Source: Aurelia coerulea (lineage: Eukaryota; Cnidaria; Scyphozoa; Semaeostomeae; Ulmaridae). From it: a DNA stretch of 64,000 nt. Location of the stretch: the NCBI GenBank assembly GCA_039566865.1, contig CM076944.1, forward strand, positions 5,354,501-5,418,500, given 5' to 3'. Shown here one piece after another: positions 1 through 12,830 of this stretch. A program made the translations under genes and the position numbers. Position 1 is the stretch's first letter; every line of letters starts with the position of its first letter. A model generated the notes under the pieces. That model was given only the letters and a program-made list of their open reading frames with translations, was not told the DNA's origin and ran no database searches.

Positions 1-330
1 TTGGGGACCCCAAATATTGAGTCTAATGTTTTGGAGACCTCAAATATTGCTATCTATTTATGGGGCCTCTAAAATGTTTTTGAATGATTTCAATTAAAGC
101 TTCTTGATCTTTCTCAGTTTTTAAATAATACCAAACATTTATCTCATGATTCGCAACTTCAGGGCCAATTTGCGCCATTCTTCCTTTCTTCAGAATTGTG
201 GACCCCAAATATTGAATTTTGGTCCATGTTGTAATTCACAGACCCCAAACATTGATTCAACGTAAAATTTCGGACCCCAAATATTGGCATGGACCCTCCC
301 GTATTGAAAGTCAATGAGTACCCCCCTGGG
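1..330. mobile_element. G/C-run-bounded element, left part outside window
   Basis: The segment has irregular tandem copies of a unit with GACCCCAAATATTG and ends at gagtacccccctggg, the same kind of right end as the elements at 26553, 47977 and 1387. Its left end is cut by the window, so its target duplication cannot be checked. Confidence 0.5.
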
Positions 331-454
331 TTCAAAGGTCGTGCTGATACTGAGGATATAAAACCTGTTTGACCCTCCGTTGATTGACTGCATTACAGAA
401 GATGAAAATCCTGTCAGTTAATGGACAGCAACTAACCATGAGCCTTTGCACGCG

Positions 455-1214
455 TCAACAAACTGCATGTTTGATACCTTCGTGTCCGCTAATAGACCAC
501 AGAAAAGAAAGGGAAAATATTTTACGGTAGGGGAGACCGGGGTGAATTGTAACACTTGAAAAATCAGCCATATCGTCTAAATAATGATTAATTGCGCTCT
601 TGGAGGTAGATGTTAATGTAATTACATCTCTTGGAATGAAATAGACCTCAGTTAGAAATAGACAGATTTTCAACAGATCGAGGCTTCTCGTCTGGAAAAG
701 TGTCAGTTGAGCCAAGGGTTGGCCATTCAATGCAATGTGATGAGCAAATATAAGAACTGTATAATGAGTCCAAGAACTTGCAAGTTTAAACTTGCAGATT
801 ATCATTTCTCTATTTTGAATTGCAATCTCAAGAGGCACCTCCATTAACTACTGCGTTCGGAAGGAGAAAATTGAGAGCAGTGTTTACTTTCTTGCGCATG
901 TAGCCATTAGGCCACCAAAGTAGTAGAGCCATGTAGTCCTTTTCATACATATTCCAGATAAATTTCAAGTCTATTTCCGAGCATCTTGTTGAAAAGGTGA
1001 AACTGCACAATATATGTCGGAAATTAATTACTACAGCGTCTATATTTGCTAAATTTGGAATGTGTTGCACCTGCCCCAATGTGAATGGAAAATTAAAGAG
1101 CTGTGTGGTGTAAAGGGCAAACAAGGGATTTTTAGCTTCAAGAAATGCCTGTGTAGCTTCGTCTGAAATTTGTGAGGCCTCGAAAAGGCAGAAGCAATAT
1201 TCTTTACGGCTGCT
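455..1214 (-). other. Unrecognised overlapping open frames
   Basis: Two open minus-strand frames follow one another: about 129 codons open from 1214 to 828, then 130 codons from 844 to 455, overlapping by 17 bp in different frames. The first contains FPFTLGQVQHIPNLANID and ALLLWWPNGYMRKKVNTALN; the second contains SSWTHYTVLIFAHHIALNGQ. I do not recognise either. They could be a frameshifted relic of a transposon or host gene, or chance. No splice signals or neighbouring gene support them. The rest of 331-1386 shows nothing recognisable. Confidence 0.2.
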
Positions 1215-1386
1215 TTATTCTGCTTAATTCAAAACGTGTTTCACATATCTAACAAGCAAATGTTTGTGGCTGTGTGGTACTTTGGACAAACAGTAAAGCT
1301 TGTGTAGTGTGTAGTACTCCTGTTTTCGGCACGATTATCTATCCTAGTAATAAGTTTTGATGGGGAGGAAAAAACATGGCTGGAGC

Positions 1387-1681
1387 CCCGGTGGAGGGTA
1401 CATGACCTTTGGATAGACGGGGGTCTGCCAACCGGTTTTCAGAAAGCTACACTCTTCTAATTACCGAAACCTGCCTTGGTAGCAACTTTTATGATGATTT
1501 TTGGCGGAAAACTGCCCACTTTTAACCATTTTTGCGAATTTCAGCGAAACCCCACCCATATTTATGGAAAATCTGCCGAAACAGGACCCTCATTTAGAGA
1601 GTTTTTGGCCCGAAACCCCACCCATATATGAGCAGCACACACCCGTACCCTGGATATTTTATGTACCCCCCCCCCCCCGGG
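1387..1681. mobile_element. G/C-run-bounded element (295 bp)
   Basis: Starts CCCGGTGGAGGGTACATG and ends with ATGTACCCC, a long C run and CCGGG. Flanking 8-mers gctggagc and gctgggac agree at 6 of 8 positions, consistent with a decayed 8-bp target duplication. Same architecture as 26553-26878. Confidence 0.55.
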
Positions 1682-2102
1682 GCTGGGACATTTATGAATC
1701 TGATAAATAGCAAGGTCCTTCTAAAGAAAATGATGTGTCCTATTGCATGGTTATTCTCATCATACTTTGGCATCTGACAGTGTCACTGAAGATTTGAGAA
1801 GCAGAGAAAGAACTGGTATGTCTCAGGCGTTAACTTGCGGCCTTTCTCAAAGACGAAAGGGGCGTTGCTGCATCTTGAACAATTAGGTGTCCAAATAACA
1901 AAGTATGTGTAAAGATTTGTTCTAAGTACCGACTTTTCGTCAAGATAAATAGTACATTACAATGTAAATAGTTCTTTTAGTGAATCTGGCTTGTCACAGA
2001 AGATCGTAAAGAAATGTGTTTTATGAAACTTTTGGCGCCTGCAATAGGTATGAAACACCTTTTGATACGATGTATCCAGAAGTAAACTTCTCACTACTGG
2101 GT

Positions 2103-2625
2103 GACCCAAGAAAGTGGACTTGCCCAAGTCGTCTTGTACTTTCTTCCTTAGGGACCGTTCATTATTTACAGAGGGGTTGGTACTGAAGAGAAATGTTTTC
2201 TTGTCCAAAAAATCTTCTTACCCAACTCTAAAAGTGACAGCAAAATATCTACCCAACAATTTTCAGGTTGAAAAAGTTTTCCCTACCCCTTCCTATAAAC
2301 AAGGTTTCAATGTCAAACGATGTAAATTGTAAATTCAATACTGTAAATATTGGTGACAAAGATGAACAAAGTAGATACTGAAAGTGAAATGGATAGTGTT
2401 GATGATGTCGATGATGATATTGATAATTTTGGACTTTAAACATTTGGTATTAATTGATGGGAAAATTTTGTTTTCCAAACCTTGAAATTACATGAAAGAA
2501 TATTTACCCAACCCTTTTATGTTAGAAAGTTTCTCTTACCCAACCCATTTCTCTTCGGTACCAACCCCTTTATAAATAATGAACAGTCCCTTACAAGACG
2601 ACTTGGGCAAGTCCACCAAGAAAGA
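2103..2625. repeat. Inverted repeat around 2103-2195 and 2549-2625
   Basis: The block with gtggacttgcccaagtcg, then a ccgttcattattta segment and a ggggttggtac segment, recurs in reverse complement at 2549-2625. The spacer carries several TTACCCAAC motifs. Probably one decayed palindromic DNA element. Confidence 0.6.
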
Positions 2626-2718
2626 GAAACATTTGAAAAAAATCATCAAGATTTTACTGTACTACGGACCATGAAGATTTCTTTAGAGGCGCTTGTGCCA
2701 GGAGCCACATTAATTTTA

Positions 2719-2940
2719 GACTTGCTCCAAGTCTATTTCCTTTCTTCATGAGTGATTGTTCGTTAAAGAAAATGCGAAGGAGCGAAAATTGAAAACGAGG
2801 CGGGATCTCCATCCTTTCTTTCCATTACCCCCATCACGCCTCGTTTACAATCTTCGCTCCTTCGCATTTCCTCTATAAATTCCTAACGAAGAATCACTGA
2901 CGAAGAAAAGAAATGGACTTGCAGCAAGTGTACAGCAATT
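2719..2940. mobile_element. MITE with TA duplication (222 bp)
   Basis: Nearly palindromic: the left end GACTTGCTCCAAGTC is mirrored by the right end GGACTTGCAGCAAGTG, and an inner 40-bp block with gcgaaggagcg is inverted at 2850-2870. TA flanks both ends. The ends resemble the element at 43427-43562, suggesting one family. Confidence 0.65.
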
Positions 2941-3567
2941 TGAGACATGACTTTGAATTTGTGGGGTTTTGTGCTTTGAGAGGCTACCTGGTTTTGAAGC
3001 ATTCTCTTAAAGACCGACTATTGACCAGCATGCTTTGCGCGAAGTGAGACGTTCGCTGCTCGAAGCTCCATAATTTCTGACTATCAGAAAATATTGCTCA
3101 GAAAATCCACGCAATCTTGGGCCATATTTACAGCAGATGCAACCTGGATGTCTTTTTGGCAAAATTAAGTAAGCCTATTGCTTTTGTATCGTGGCTATTC
3201 ATTTCACGCAAAGGCATTGTTATTCGTTCGTTTTGGACACATTGACAATCATTAAATAGAATTTCAATGCAGCACGGTAAACAACGGCGAATTTCGCAAA
3301 ACAAAAATTTAGATTTCCGAGAAGACAAAGCGATTTGCCTTTCTGACAAATAGGTTAACCTCTGAGTGCACTTATTCGAATAAAAAAATCAACAGAGAAG
3401 GAGAAGCTTTATGGTGTGAAGTCTATTCTTGAGGTTACCAAATTTCTTTGTCTAAATCAAAATTGAATCCTTTGTTTCACAAAATTCGGCCTTGCTGTAT
3501 CGGTAAAGAATTAAACAATGTTCTGACGAGTTAAAACCTGTTCTGATTTTTTTAAATAAAAAAACTT

Positions 3568-3657
3568 AACCAAGCAGCCCGACATTCAATCCAAAATGAA
3601 TTCCGATATTTCTTAACCAAAAATGCAAACCACATATCTCGGCAACAAACAGTAACG
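3568..3657. repeat. Duplicated 90-bp segment, copy 1 (uninterrupted)
   Basis: The stretch beginning aaccaagcagcccgacattc and running to catatctcggcaacaaacag recurs at 4215-4286 and continues at 6401-6421, interrupted there by the 2114-bp element. Copy 1 therefore preserves the empty target site. Confidence 0.8.
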
Positions 3658-3669
3658 TAAGCTAAAGTA

Positions 3670-4199
3670 CAGGGTCTCCCAAACAAATTGTGCCAGGTTT
3701 GCCTGAAGATTACGACAAAACGGCAAAAGATTCTCGCAAGACTGTTGCTATTCAGGTATCCAACCTACCAACACCGTAAAAATCTGTTGAAAAATGATGG
3801 AGCTATGACCAAATTTGCCTGATGACTGAAACCAGCGGTCGGCCATTTTGTTTTTCTATTTTGCAGCGATAAATATCTTAATGGATGAAACGAAACAGCA
3901 GCCTCCAATGCCATAGCTTTTGTGAAAATCCTTACCTCGCAGAAACTATTTCTTACGTCACATGAAGCTATTTATCGCTGCAAAGTAATAAGACACAAAT
4001 GGCCGATCGCTGGATTCAGTAATTAGGCAAATTCTGTCTTCTCCAGGTCATAGCTCCATCCAGTAGTTTCAACAGATTTTTATGGCAGCAAACATTTGAA
4101 CATCTGAAGAGAAACATCATATAAAAGTTTGGCAAGAATATTTTGGCATTTTGTCGCACTCTTCAGACAAACAGAGCACAAATTCTTTGGGACACCCTG
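3670..4199. mobile_element. Mariner-like palindromic element (530 bp)
   Basis: Flanked by TA. The left end CAGGGTCTCCCAAACAAATT is mirrored by aatttctttgggacaccctg at the right. Inner inverted blocks include the atggagctatgacc / ggtcatagctccat pair and the two ataaat-containing gcagcgataaa / tttatcgctgc pairs. Ends starting CAGGGTGTCCCA are typical of Tc1/mariner-type elements. No transposase is encoded. Confidence 0.65.
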
Positions 4200-4286
4200 T
4201 AGATGAAAAAAAGTTAACCAAGCAGCCTGACATTCAATCCAGCATGAATTCTGATACTTCTTAACTAAAAATGCAAACCACATATC

Positions 4287-6400
4287 CCCGGCGGGTCAGC
4301 TCTAGGGGTCCAAGTGTAACCATGCTTGTCTGGCAACTTTTCAAGTTAACCCTTTTCTCTGATTTTGGATGGAGAAAACAACCCCTTTCACGGGCTTTTC
4401 TCTGACAAATTTGGAAAATAATGGCCCTTTTTACAGGATTTCTCTGACAAATCTATAAGAATAACAAATGCCAGCGTGCTTGCTTATATGATAGCAAATG
4501 GCTAGACTGCAAAAAAACCATTTGTTGACAAACTGTTAAAATAACAAAATTGGTATGAATGTGACTATGCACTACTTGCAGTTAACCAAAAAATAATGAT
4601 ACAACTGATTTAACAAACATTTACGATATGTAACATTATCTGGGAAATCTTTATTGCTCCAGCAGCTAATTCCTAGGAGGTGAAGCAAGAACATACACAA
4701 TTCTATCTGATCTGCAAATATAATATTTAGTTTATTCAACAAAAAATACAACTGTTGGTGAATCTAATTTCAGTTGGTAAACATGTAAAGTTAATGGCAG
4801 AGATAGGATTATTTAGGTAGCATATATGATAATTCTCCACAAAAGCAAAAATTCAATCAACCAAACCAACCATATTATTATATGGCCATGCATTGGTTGG
4901 CAACCAAGCTTTGACTTAGGCCATGCATGGCCATATAATAATATCTACCGGCATTTGCAAAATAACGGGCACATTTGTCAGCGATGAACTACCCAAGGCT
5001 TGCTACACTAAACGGCAGATTTCAAAGCAAAAGTGATCTCTTACCTATTACTTCAACCAAGCTCAAAAGAGAGGTATTCTCAACATTATCATCCACAATC
5101 CACTGCCGCCATCTTTGGCCAAATAGAAGCAACAACTACAACAACTAACATTTTTGGCGCGAAAAACCAAAGAGCCCCTACACAGTGCCAGAGTACCAGA
5201 GTGCCAGAAGACAAGAACTTAGATGTAAGATTTCTATTCCTTTAATAGAAGTCGTCCAAGGCATTGCTAAAAGTCGATAATTAGCTACCCTGGCAAAAGG
5301 TAAAGAAGGAAGCTGAAACCGATGGTTGGTAATGTTGTTTTGTGCAATAATTGCCTTTTTAGGCCCAACAAAGGGCAGCCAGTTGACATTGTTGACTGAC
5401 AGTAATAGAGAATGACACACGAGACAAAACTAAGCAACCAACAATCACTTGCTTTAAATCATTTGACCTACAGTCGAGTCGTATTTGCAGTGAACATATC
5501 AGCACATCAGACACACAAATAAAGGATAAACTATCTTGTTTTGAAGAGGAGAACACATCTGGAATTCCAAACTTGGCAATAATGGCAATGGCAAATACTG
5601 CATTGTAATAACAGTCAAAACAAATGTGCAGTGACATTACTATGATTGATCAGCATCAAGCATATCCAGCAAGGTTTTATGCTACATGTTGCTGATGTTC
5701 TGTGAACAAATGAATTTGTTGCCAGTTTGAGATAATATTTGCAACATCCTTCCTTTTCGCTGAGGTACAGTAAACAGCTGTTGAAGACAGACAATATTCC
5801 ATTATTTCTATGTTGAATAATTGAATATTAATCTTTTACTGGTTCTTATGTCAAATTGCTTATGTTTCCATTTTCAACTTGCAATGGGCTAACAATTAGT
5901 GCTTCTAAAAGGAGATACAATTGGTTTCTGCATTGCAAGGTGATTGCACTTGTTTTTTTGTGCATCAACACCATCTGCATTAGCTAAGAATTCTCAAGGA
6001 TCTTCCAAGTGTTCTCAATGCACACAAACATTCTTGAGGGGTATCATAAAGACTTCAGAAATTGATTCAGAATTTGCAAGAATTTCCAAAGAATTCTTAG
6101 CGAAGACAACAGTGGTGTCAATGCATGCAAGACCTGTAATTTGAAAAAGATATCATCACCTGACTTGAATTGATGTTGCAGTTGTTGTTGATTTCTAGTG
6201 ATTTTATCATTTAACATATGATGAAACATGCTGGAAATAGATTTTTACCCCTTATTTTGAAAATCTAGGATCTTTTTTTCAAAAAACTACCCTTTTTCCT
6301 GGTTTCTCTGTCCTAGATTTGATGAAGATTTTGCCCCCTTTCTCAGAGATTTCGTAGACGAGCATGGTTACACTTGGGCCCCTAGAGCTGACCCGCCGGG
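4287..6400. mobile_element. DNA element with 41-bp TIRs and 8-bp duplication (2.1 kb)
   Basis: Terminal inverted repeats begin CCCGGCGGGTCAGCTCTAGG and stay matched for about 41 bp with one mismatch. The perfect 8-bp target duplication CACATATC flanks it (4279-4286 and 6401-6408). The related copy at 3568-3657 shows the uninterrupted site. I find no transposase in the interior, so it is non-autonomous. An 8-bp duplication fits hAT and some other superfamilies; the CCCGG terminus is not the common hAT end, so the superfamily is left open. Internally, subterminal runs related to TTTCTCTGA occur near both ends. Confidence 0.85.
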
Positions 6401-7102
6401 CACATATCTCGGCAACAAACAGTAACACAAGCCAATGTAGACAAAAGGCACCTCAGAAATTACGATGCCAGCTCTTGCTAAACATCTAAAATTTCATGTG
6501 AAGAAGTGACGAACCTCTGTAATCGAACGCTTTTTTAATAACGATGTGGAGAGTTATTAGCATTCCTTTGGCAGGCCCGCCGAGAGGAGAGGGCAAGAAA
6601 CAGATTGCCCCATGCAACCACTTCAAAAAGGCCCCCTAAAAGTAAAGATGGACAGAACAAGTGTTAGAAAAGTGTTTCCCCAGTTTCCCGTGTATCTAGA
6701 TTTTTCTCTAATTTTCTAGTTATCTAGTTTTCTCCAGATAATCTTTCATTCCTCCTCCCGAATATGCAGGGGCCACAGTTTAGTTTGCATCGCAGGTCCC
6801 ACAAAGTAACAAGGCAGGCCTGTCCTTTGTAATAGGCTTATATTTCTGAGTTCTACGACTGAAAAGCGAGGTAATAATCCTAATTTCGCAATGCAGACCC
6901 TTGTCCTATATCCATGGCCTAAAGGTGGTCGTTTTGCTGTATTTGTGGTTGTGTATTCGTCCATCTAACAAAGAAACTAGTGGTTCTAGTGTAAACCGAG
7001 ACAAATTAAGCTCCAAAAGAAAATTATATTGCAATAAAAAGTTTGTTCCAGGTACCAATTCCTTAAAAGATCTGTATCTAGATATGTATGTAATACTATA
7101 TG

Positions 7103-7352
7103 GTGTACCGTTGAAGGGGGCCTAACCACTCGAGAAAACAGGCATCAGTTTGGTTTTTTGCGCTTTTTATCATTTGTTTCAATGCTGACTAGTTTCGCCC
7201 ACTAGGGCATCTTCAGAGCAACACGTTTTCAGTTGATCTGACGATGCCCTAGTGGGCGAAACTAGTCAGCACTGAAATAAAGAATTAAAAAGCGCAAAAA
7301 ACCAAATTGATGCCTGTTTTCTCGAGTGGCTAGGACCTCCTCAACGGTACAC
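7103..7352. mobile_element. Palindromic MITE (250 bp)
   Basis: GTGTACCGTTGA at the left and TCAACGGTACAC at the right, with long inverted arms including the actcgagaaaacaggcat / atgcctgttttctcgagt pair and the gcccactagggcatc / gatgccctagtgggc pair around a short loop. No clear target duplication. Confidence 0.7.
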
Positions 7353-8400
7353 TTTATATAGATCTGTGTATAATAATAGATATAATATAAATCTGTATCT
7401 GCAAACTTGAAAGCCCAGCAAGTGCAACTTTTAATTTAGATATCTCCAAGGACTTCAAGAATATGGATGGGCCCATTAGAGGAAAATTTATATATTCCTT
7501 ACTCGAAACCGTTAAAAGATTAGAAACAGACCTGGTGCTGCAAACCCTCCAGTAAGGCCATTACCATATATCTATGTAACGCTGTAGTTCGGTTTATCCA
7601 GTCTAGGTAACCCGGGCCTGTAAGAGAGGAGGTAATATTATATGTATCAAATTGGGGCATGTTGTAAAAACCAGACCCTAAGACCCTGGGACCCCTGAGA
7701 CCCCTAGGACCTTTAAGTACTAGAAATGAAAGGACCCTTAACACCAGAGCGTCATAATGAGGAAGTTGTGCATTATTGACTTCCCCTCTTCCATCCCATG
7801 AACTTCCACTCTTTCAAACCAAAGCCAGGAATGATGCAGAGAGTTTATACCATGAAGAAGTACTATTTTGACTATCTCCTATTGTGTTATTTTAAAGACT
7901 TTCTGCATGAATAAAGGCATCCTGACGTTGGTTTGAACGGACGAAAGTTCGTAGGATGAAGGATGGGAAGCTCATACAACACGCAGCCTCGTGTTTAACA
8001 ACATGCCTCAAAATTGGGGATAGTTTTGCTAAAATTTGGGAAAATGTGTGCATGCCAAATATAAAAAAGTTATGCTTCAATGCACACAGATGTTCACATC
8101 AGGAAGAACGAGGGTGCGCCCAGCAACAGGGTCTCAGCTGATTATGACGTGCTGTTAAGGCGCCTCATATGTAATTATTTTCATTTGAGTTTCTGCAGGT
8201 GCATTGAGATGTAGCCAAATGAAACTTTGTGAAGTTGTTTTCAATGATTTATCAAAAATAAAAATCACATCATATTATAAAAAATTAGCATAATTTTGGG
8301 CGTGGCAACCCGTCAAATTTTACTTTTTGAAAAATTCTCAGAAAATCCATGGTTGTCCTACAAGTGTGAAATTCGGTATGGAGAACACCTGTCTCTATGT

Positions 8401-8549
8401 CCATGGGCCCTAGTAAAATATTTGACATAGCTTTTGTTTTTACCAAGATATACGGATAAATGTGATTTCAATAGTTACGCGTCATTGATCTCATCAGCCT
8501 CATTCTATTTTTAGTCATCAGATTTAATTTTTTTTACTAGGGCCCATGG
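8401..8549. mobile_element. Small element with 18-bp TIRs
   Basis: CCATGGGCCCTAGTAAAA at the left is exactly mirrored by TTTTACTAGGGCCCATGG at the right, 149 bp in total. No convincing target duplication. Confidence 0.55.
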
Positions 8550-9482
8550 AGTATGGCATACTAAAAATGATTATGAAATTTGGAGTTGATCAGCATTATA
8601 GTTCAATTTTAAGAATTTCTCAAAGTTTCCCAATGCCGTATTTTCAACTCTTTGAGTAAATCACAGTTAAAGTTCAAGCAGTGTTCATCACAATGTTTTG
8701 GCTCATCTATAGGCAGGCACCAGACCAGAATGATATATGGCACCCCCTTGTTCTTTCTCCTCATTAACCTTTTCTGGCAGATCTTATAACTGCTTTCTCC
8801 TCATTTTCCCACTCTCACTTGACTTTCTCGAGCTGTTGTTCGATCTTTTCTTGTCTCAATCTTTTGCTGCCCTTGTACTTGTAGGCCCTTCATCTGGCCT
8901 AACGACTTGACATGAGGGAGAAGAAAATATCCCGACTCCTCTACTGTTCTGTTGATGTTTCAATTCCAACACTGTCAACTGCAACTAATGGATTTATTAC
9001 CACCAAGTTTCCTTTTCCCAGTAGCTTTTGCTCTTGTTGTGTTTATTTCCCATTTCAGAACTAGCAACTATCATACAAACATCAAAGATCGCAAAATAAT
9101 TTCGAAACTGCACTGCAGTAAGCCAATTTTTAGTTCAATGGCTTCACTGTAGATGTACCATGTATAAACAGCCTCGTTTTAGCAGTGACAACCTCATGTT
9201 GTCTTGGAAAAGGGGGAACGAGGACAAGAAGAAGACATGGATCAAATACAGGGATTGCAAAGAATTTGTATTGCAGTAAAACAAATTTTTCTGGTTGCTA
9301 AGTGGTTGCTAAGCAGAAATTTAACAACTCCATTGCATAAATTTTTAATTTTTATCAAAAAGGGCCACAAGGCAAATTTTTCGAGTGAGAAATCAGATTC
9401 TATATTAAATTTAGAATTAGAAAGCATGAAGTTAAAAATTCGAAAATTTTGGCCATGAATTAGCTATGAGGCACCTTAAAAT

Positions 9483-9549
9483 ATATGGCTTTAAAAGTGC
9501 CGAAAAGTTTGGACATTTGTCAACTTTTCGGCACTTAATAAAACCATAT
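9483..9549. repeat. 67-bp hairpin
   Basis: An imperfect palindrome centred on AAGTGCCGAAAAGTT / AACTTTTCGGCACTT with outer atatggctttaa / taaaaccatat arms. Possibly a minute MITE; no function visible. Confidence 0.5.
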
Positions 9550-11347
9550 TGGAATCCTGCTCCTCATATATGTCAGAAGAATTGCCGATCCGTCATACTG
9601 TATCCAATTTATCATAAATTACTGACAATATTGGCAAATTTTCACCAACTCAAGAATATTTTCAATGGCAGCCACATTTCAAGTTTGATATCCTCGAAGG
9701 AAATACTCCCTGACTGTCGCGATGTGTTTCTATGAATTTTTCATAGACACTTAAAAAAGTGACTCGGGTAGCAGAATGTTTAGGGCGCGTTCGCTCCATT
9801 GCTCCCGGTGGCGTCATCCGCTGGCTATTTTGATCATGAAGGCTCATATTCAGATCTATACATTTGCCACGAACTAGAAATTACAACTCTCCTCATCAGC
9901 AATCTTGGCTTAGTCCTGGCTTCGATCTATCAAGTTGATCTCGTGTATACAATTCCCCGAATTCAGAACTCTTCAGAGAAACAAACACTCGTCGCTTCCA
10001 GCCCCGAAAAGGAGTTGCCGAAAGGCCTCTTAAGAGCGCACTATATGTGACTATATTACAGATGAACCAGAATCTCGTGTAAAGTCTCAAAATCCATCTC
10101 AAGTCAAAGTAGATGTGATGTGAGATTTGCGAAAACGCAAAAATAATCATTGGCAGCACTTGAATTAGTCTTATTCGCGGACATTGACATCTAATTAGGG
10201 ACTGACGCTAAATTTCCATTTGGCTACACGAGTCTGGTATCTACGATACACAGGTATCAGCATGTAATGCACCCAGTTTTTATAAAAAACCTCTTCTAAG
10301 GAATATGACGTGATAACTCCCAGAAAAATCAAGAAACTCGATTAGAAGGTTTATATACTCAAAGCAAAAATTCTTTCTTGCAATTTTTGGTTAAAAAACG
10401 CCCCCCAATGAACTTCACGAATTGTGAAGATCAGTTTTCTGAAACATCAAGAAACTCTTTCACAGTAAGAATTGGGCCCAAAGTTGAGAAACACTACTAC
10501 AAAGCCCAGAGCACAGTTTCTCATGAAAATGAGGACACCTGACCATAGAATCGTTTTAGCAGCTTTGTGATATTGTTGAGGATACCGAGGACTGCCCCTT
10601 TTGTCTGAGCCTTTTGTTATGCTGGTAAAGTTCAAAGCAGATCAACAGCTGGGAAACCTATTACCATGCGCGAGAATCTCTTTGTCTCTTTGCTATTCTT
10701 GTTTGGATTGTGGCCGGATTATCCGCCCACATCCTTTCCACAAAACCAAACATGCTCTCTGCGCATGATCACAGGTTTCCTTTTTGGGGGATGACCGTTG
10801 CTATGAACTTTGACGATTTTTAGGGATATCTAGCTGATGAACTTCAAAGGAGTGGCCAGAGGGTAGTGGCTTTTTCGTGTTCAATTTCACGTGGAGCCAT
10901 CAGTGAATCAAGCCGTCAAATCAAACATGCAAGTCCACGAGAAATGTCCGAAAGCGAATGAACTCGGTTCCGGTAAACTTCAGCAAATATTGTATAGATC
11001 CTTGAGAATGAATATTAATTGAGTGACTAATTCCCTTCAAATAAAGTAAATAAAATATTTGCTAGAGAGGAACACTTTCTTCTCACTGTGGAACAATCTA
11101 GCTTTGTGACTGTACTGTTAAGATTCACATAAAACTCTCTGTTGGCTCAAAATGCATGAGTCTATCAGCATTGTCTGGTACTTGACATTGAGGTTTGGCG
11201 TAAAGTCCAGTTGCAAATTTTCCAAGTAAACGAAAATAGCCCACCCAGGAACGTATGTGAGAAATGTACATTAAAATCAAAATAATGTTTTTGCACGTAA
11301 ACTTGCTCGTCACCTCAGCTGCCTAACAGATGGACCTTTGCACAATA
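9550..11347. other. No recognisable feature
   Basis: No coding segment with splice signals, no strong palindrome and no tandem array seen. Scattered aagaaactc words near 10329 and 10449 may be degraded relatives of the repeat at 11348. Confidence 0.4.
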
Positions 11348-11584
11348 CACGTATTTTTTTAAACAGCTTATAAGAAACTCAGACTCTCAGATCGCCAAAG
11401 AATCAAGGAACTCCAACATGTTTGTCTTTATTCTCACTTGTTGCCTGTATCATATTATTCGGATTGGAAAGGATTCACTTCAAAACAAATTTGTTTTGAA
11501 ATGTTCAGGAGGGCACAGATCTGATAATTTTAAGAAACTTTCAGTACTGGCCCAAATTCTTAGTTTCTTATAAAAAAATACGTG
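11348..11584. mobile_element. MITE with CACGTATTTTT ends (237 bp)
   Basis: Flanked by TA. The left end CACGTATTTTTTTA then cttataagaaactc is mirrored by tagtttcttataaaaaaatacgtg. The same terminal sequence recurs at 56834-57227 and 61235-62400 inside the large palindromes, so this is a solitary copy of a module found there. Confidence 0.7.
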
Positions 11585-11798
11585 TAATGAACTGAAGTTC
11601 GGGGCTTTTAGCCAGTGTCTTAAATCATAGGCCATGTTTGCTGCCAAAAGTTCCTGTTGAGTTTCTTACTTAATTCTTAACACTATGAAAGTTTAATTAA
11701 TTTATTCTTTTAAAAGAGCTTCAAAAGTACCTATCTAAATCTTGAACAATTATTGACAGAAATTGCATGCAAAACACTTGCAAATGTGAAAATTTTAT

Positions 11799-11827
11799 CC
11801 TGGGAACCAGACTCTCTGGTACCCAGG
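11799..11827. repeat. 29-bp palindrome related to 56950-56998
   Basis: CCTGGGAACCAGA then ctctctggtacccagg. The core CTGGTACCCAGG is shared with the 49-bp palindrome at 56950, suggesting a second, diverged copy. No target duplication is evident. Confidence 0.4.
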
Positions 11828-12549
11828 TTAAAAAACGTTTGCCATACCCGGGAAAATGGAAGCTGCAAATTGCAAGAGTTTCCTCGAATTTAAAAAAAAA
11901 TAACCCGGTTTTTACATTTTTGGAACAACCGAGCCTACAGTTTCTCACAAAATGATACGTGTAGCTGACTGCATCCACTCTTGTTTCTGTAGCACTTATC
12001 ACGGTACAAATATTTTTCATCTCAAAGTTTGTTCTTTTGATCTCAAAATATTGATCGCCAAAAATAATTTCTACGGTCTAGGCCTAATATGTCTATCAAG
12101 ATCAAATTTACCTTTGGCTTTTATTCGAATACTGTGTGAAAAAATGTAAGTTCCAAGATGAGACATATGTACCCTTTCATTGAAACAGGAAGGACCCGGT
12201 CAATTCTATCGATGGAAAACTCTGTGATGCAAATTTGGCTTTTGATGGAAATGTTCGAATGAAAAATCAAAAAATGTTTGCCAGTAACCACAAATTCTCA
12301 AAATTAAACTCCAGGACATTGTGCTTCCGGTTGATCAGCGGTGTCTGGTCGACCTGCTCTAACGCGTCTAGATTCCAAGTGCTTCTCTCTAACTAGTGGT
12401 GTTTCTAAACAGGGGGCAATAAATCTAAACTTTTGCGAAATAAAACACCCTGTTGAAATATGTCGTAGATTAGACTTAATTTGGAATTCGAGGCAGGGGG
12501 CCAATTATAAATTAGGATCCAGGAATCAGGTGCAAGTGCAATGAGATTT

Positions 12550-12830
12550 TCTCAAAAATACAAGAAACTCAAGGCTCAAATCGCCAGAAAATTAAGAAAC
12601 TCCAGTACTGGGCAAACATTACTTAGGTAGCTACTTATCTTAATAAATGAAATCCTCGGCATGTTTTTGCTAATGTCCAAACATATCGGAAAGGCTTCAC
12701 AAAAACTTTATCTTGAATTGAAATGTTCATGAGAACACAGGTACTGCAGTAAACATGAATATTGTTATGAAACCTTTAAGAAACTCGTAAGAAACTCTGG
12801 GAATTCAAAATCTGATAGACTTATTACAAT
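12550..12830. repeat. Degraded copy of the aagaaact repeat
   Basis: Shares with 11348-11584 and 61235-61575 the order caagaaactca, atcgccag, aagaaactccagtactggg, aggcttcac, gttcatgagaacacagg and attgttatgaaacc. Ends are not preserved. Confidence 0.55.
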
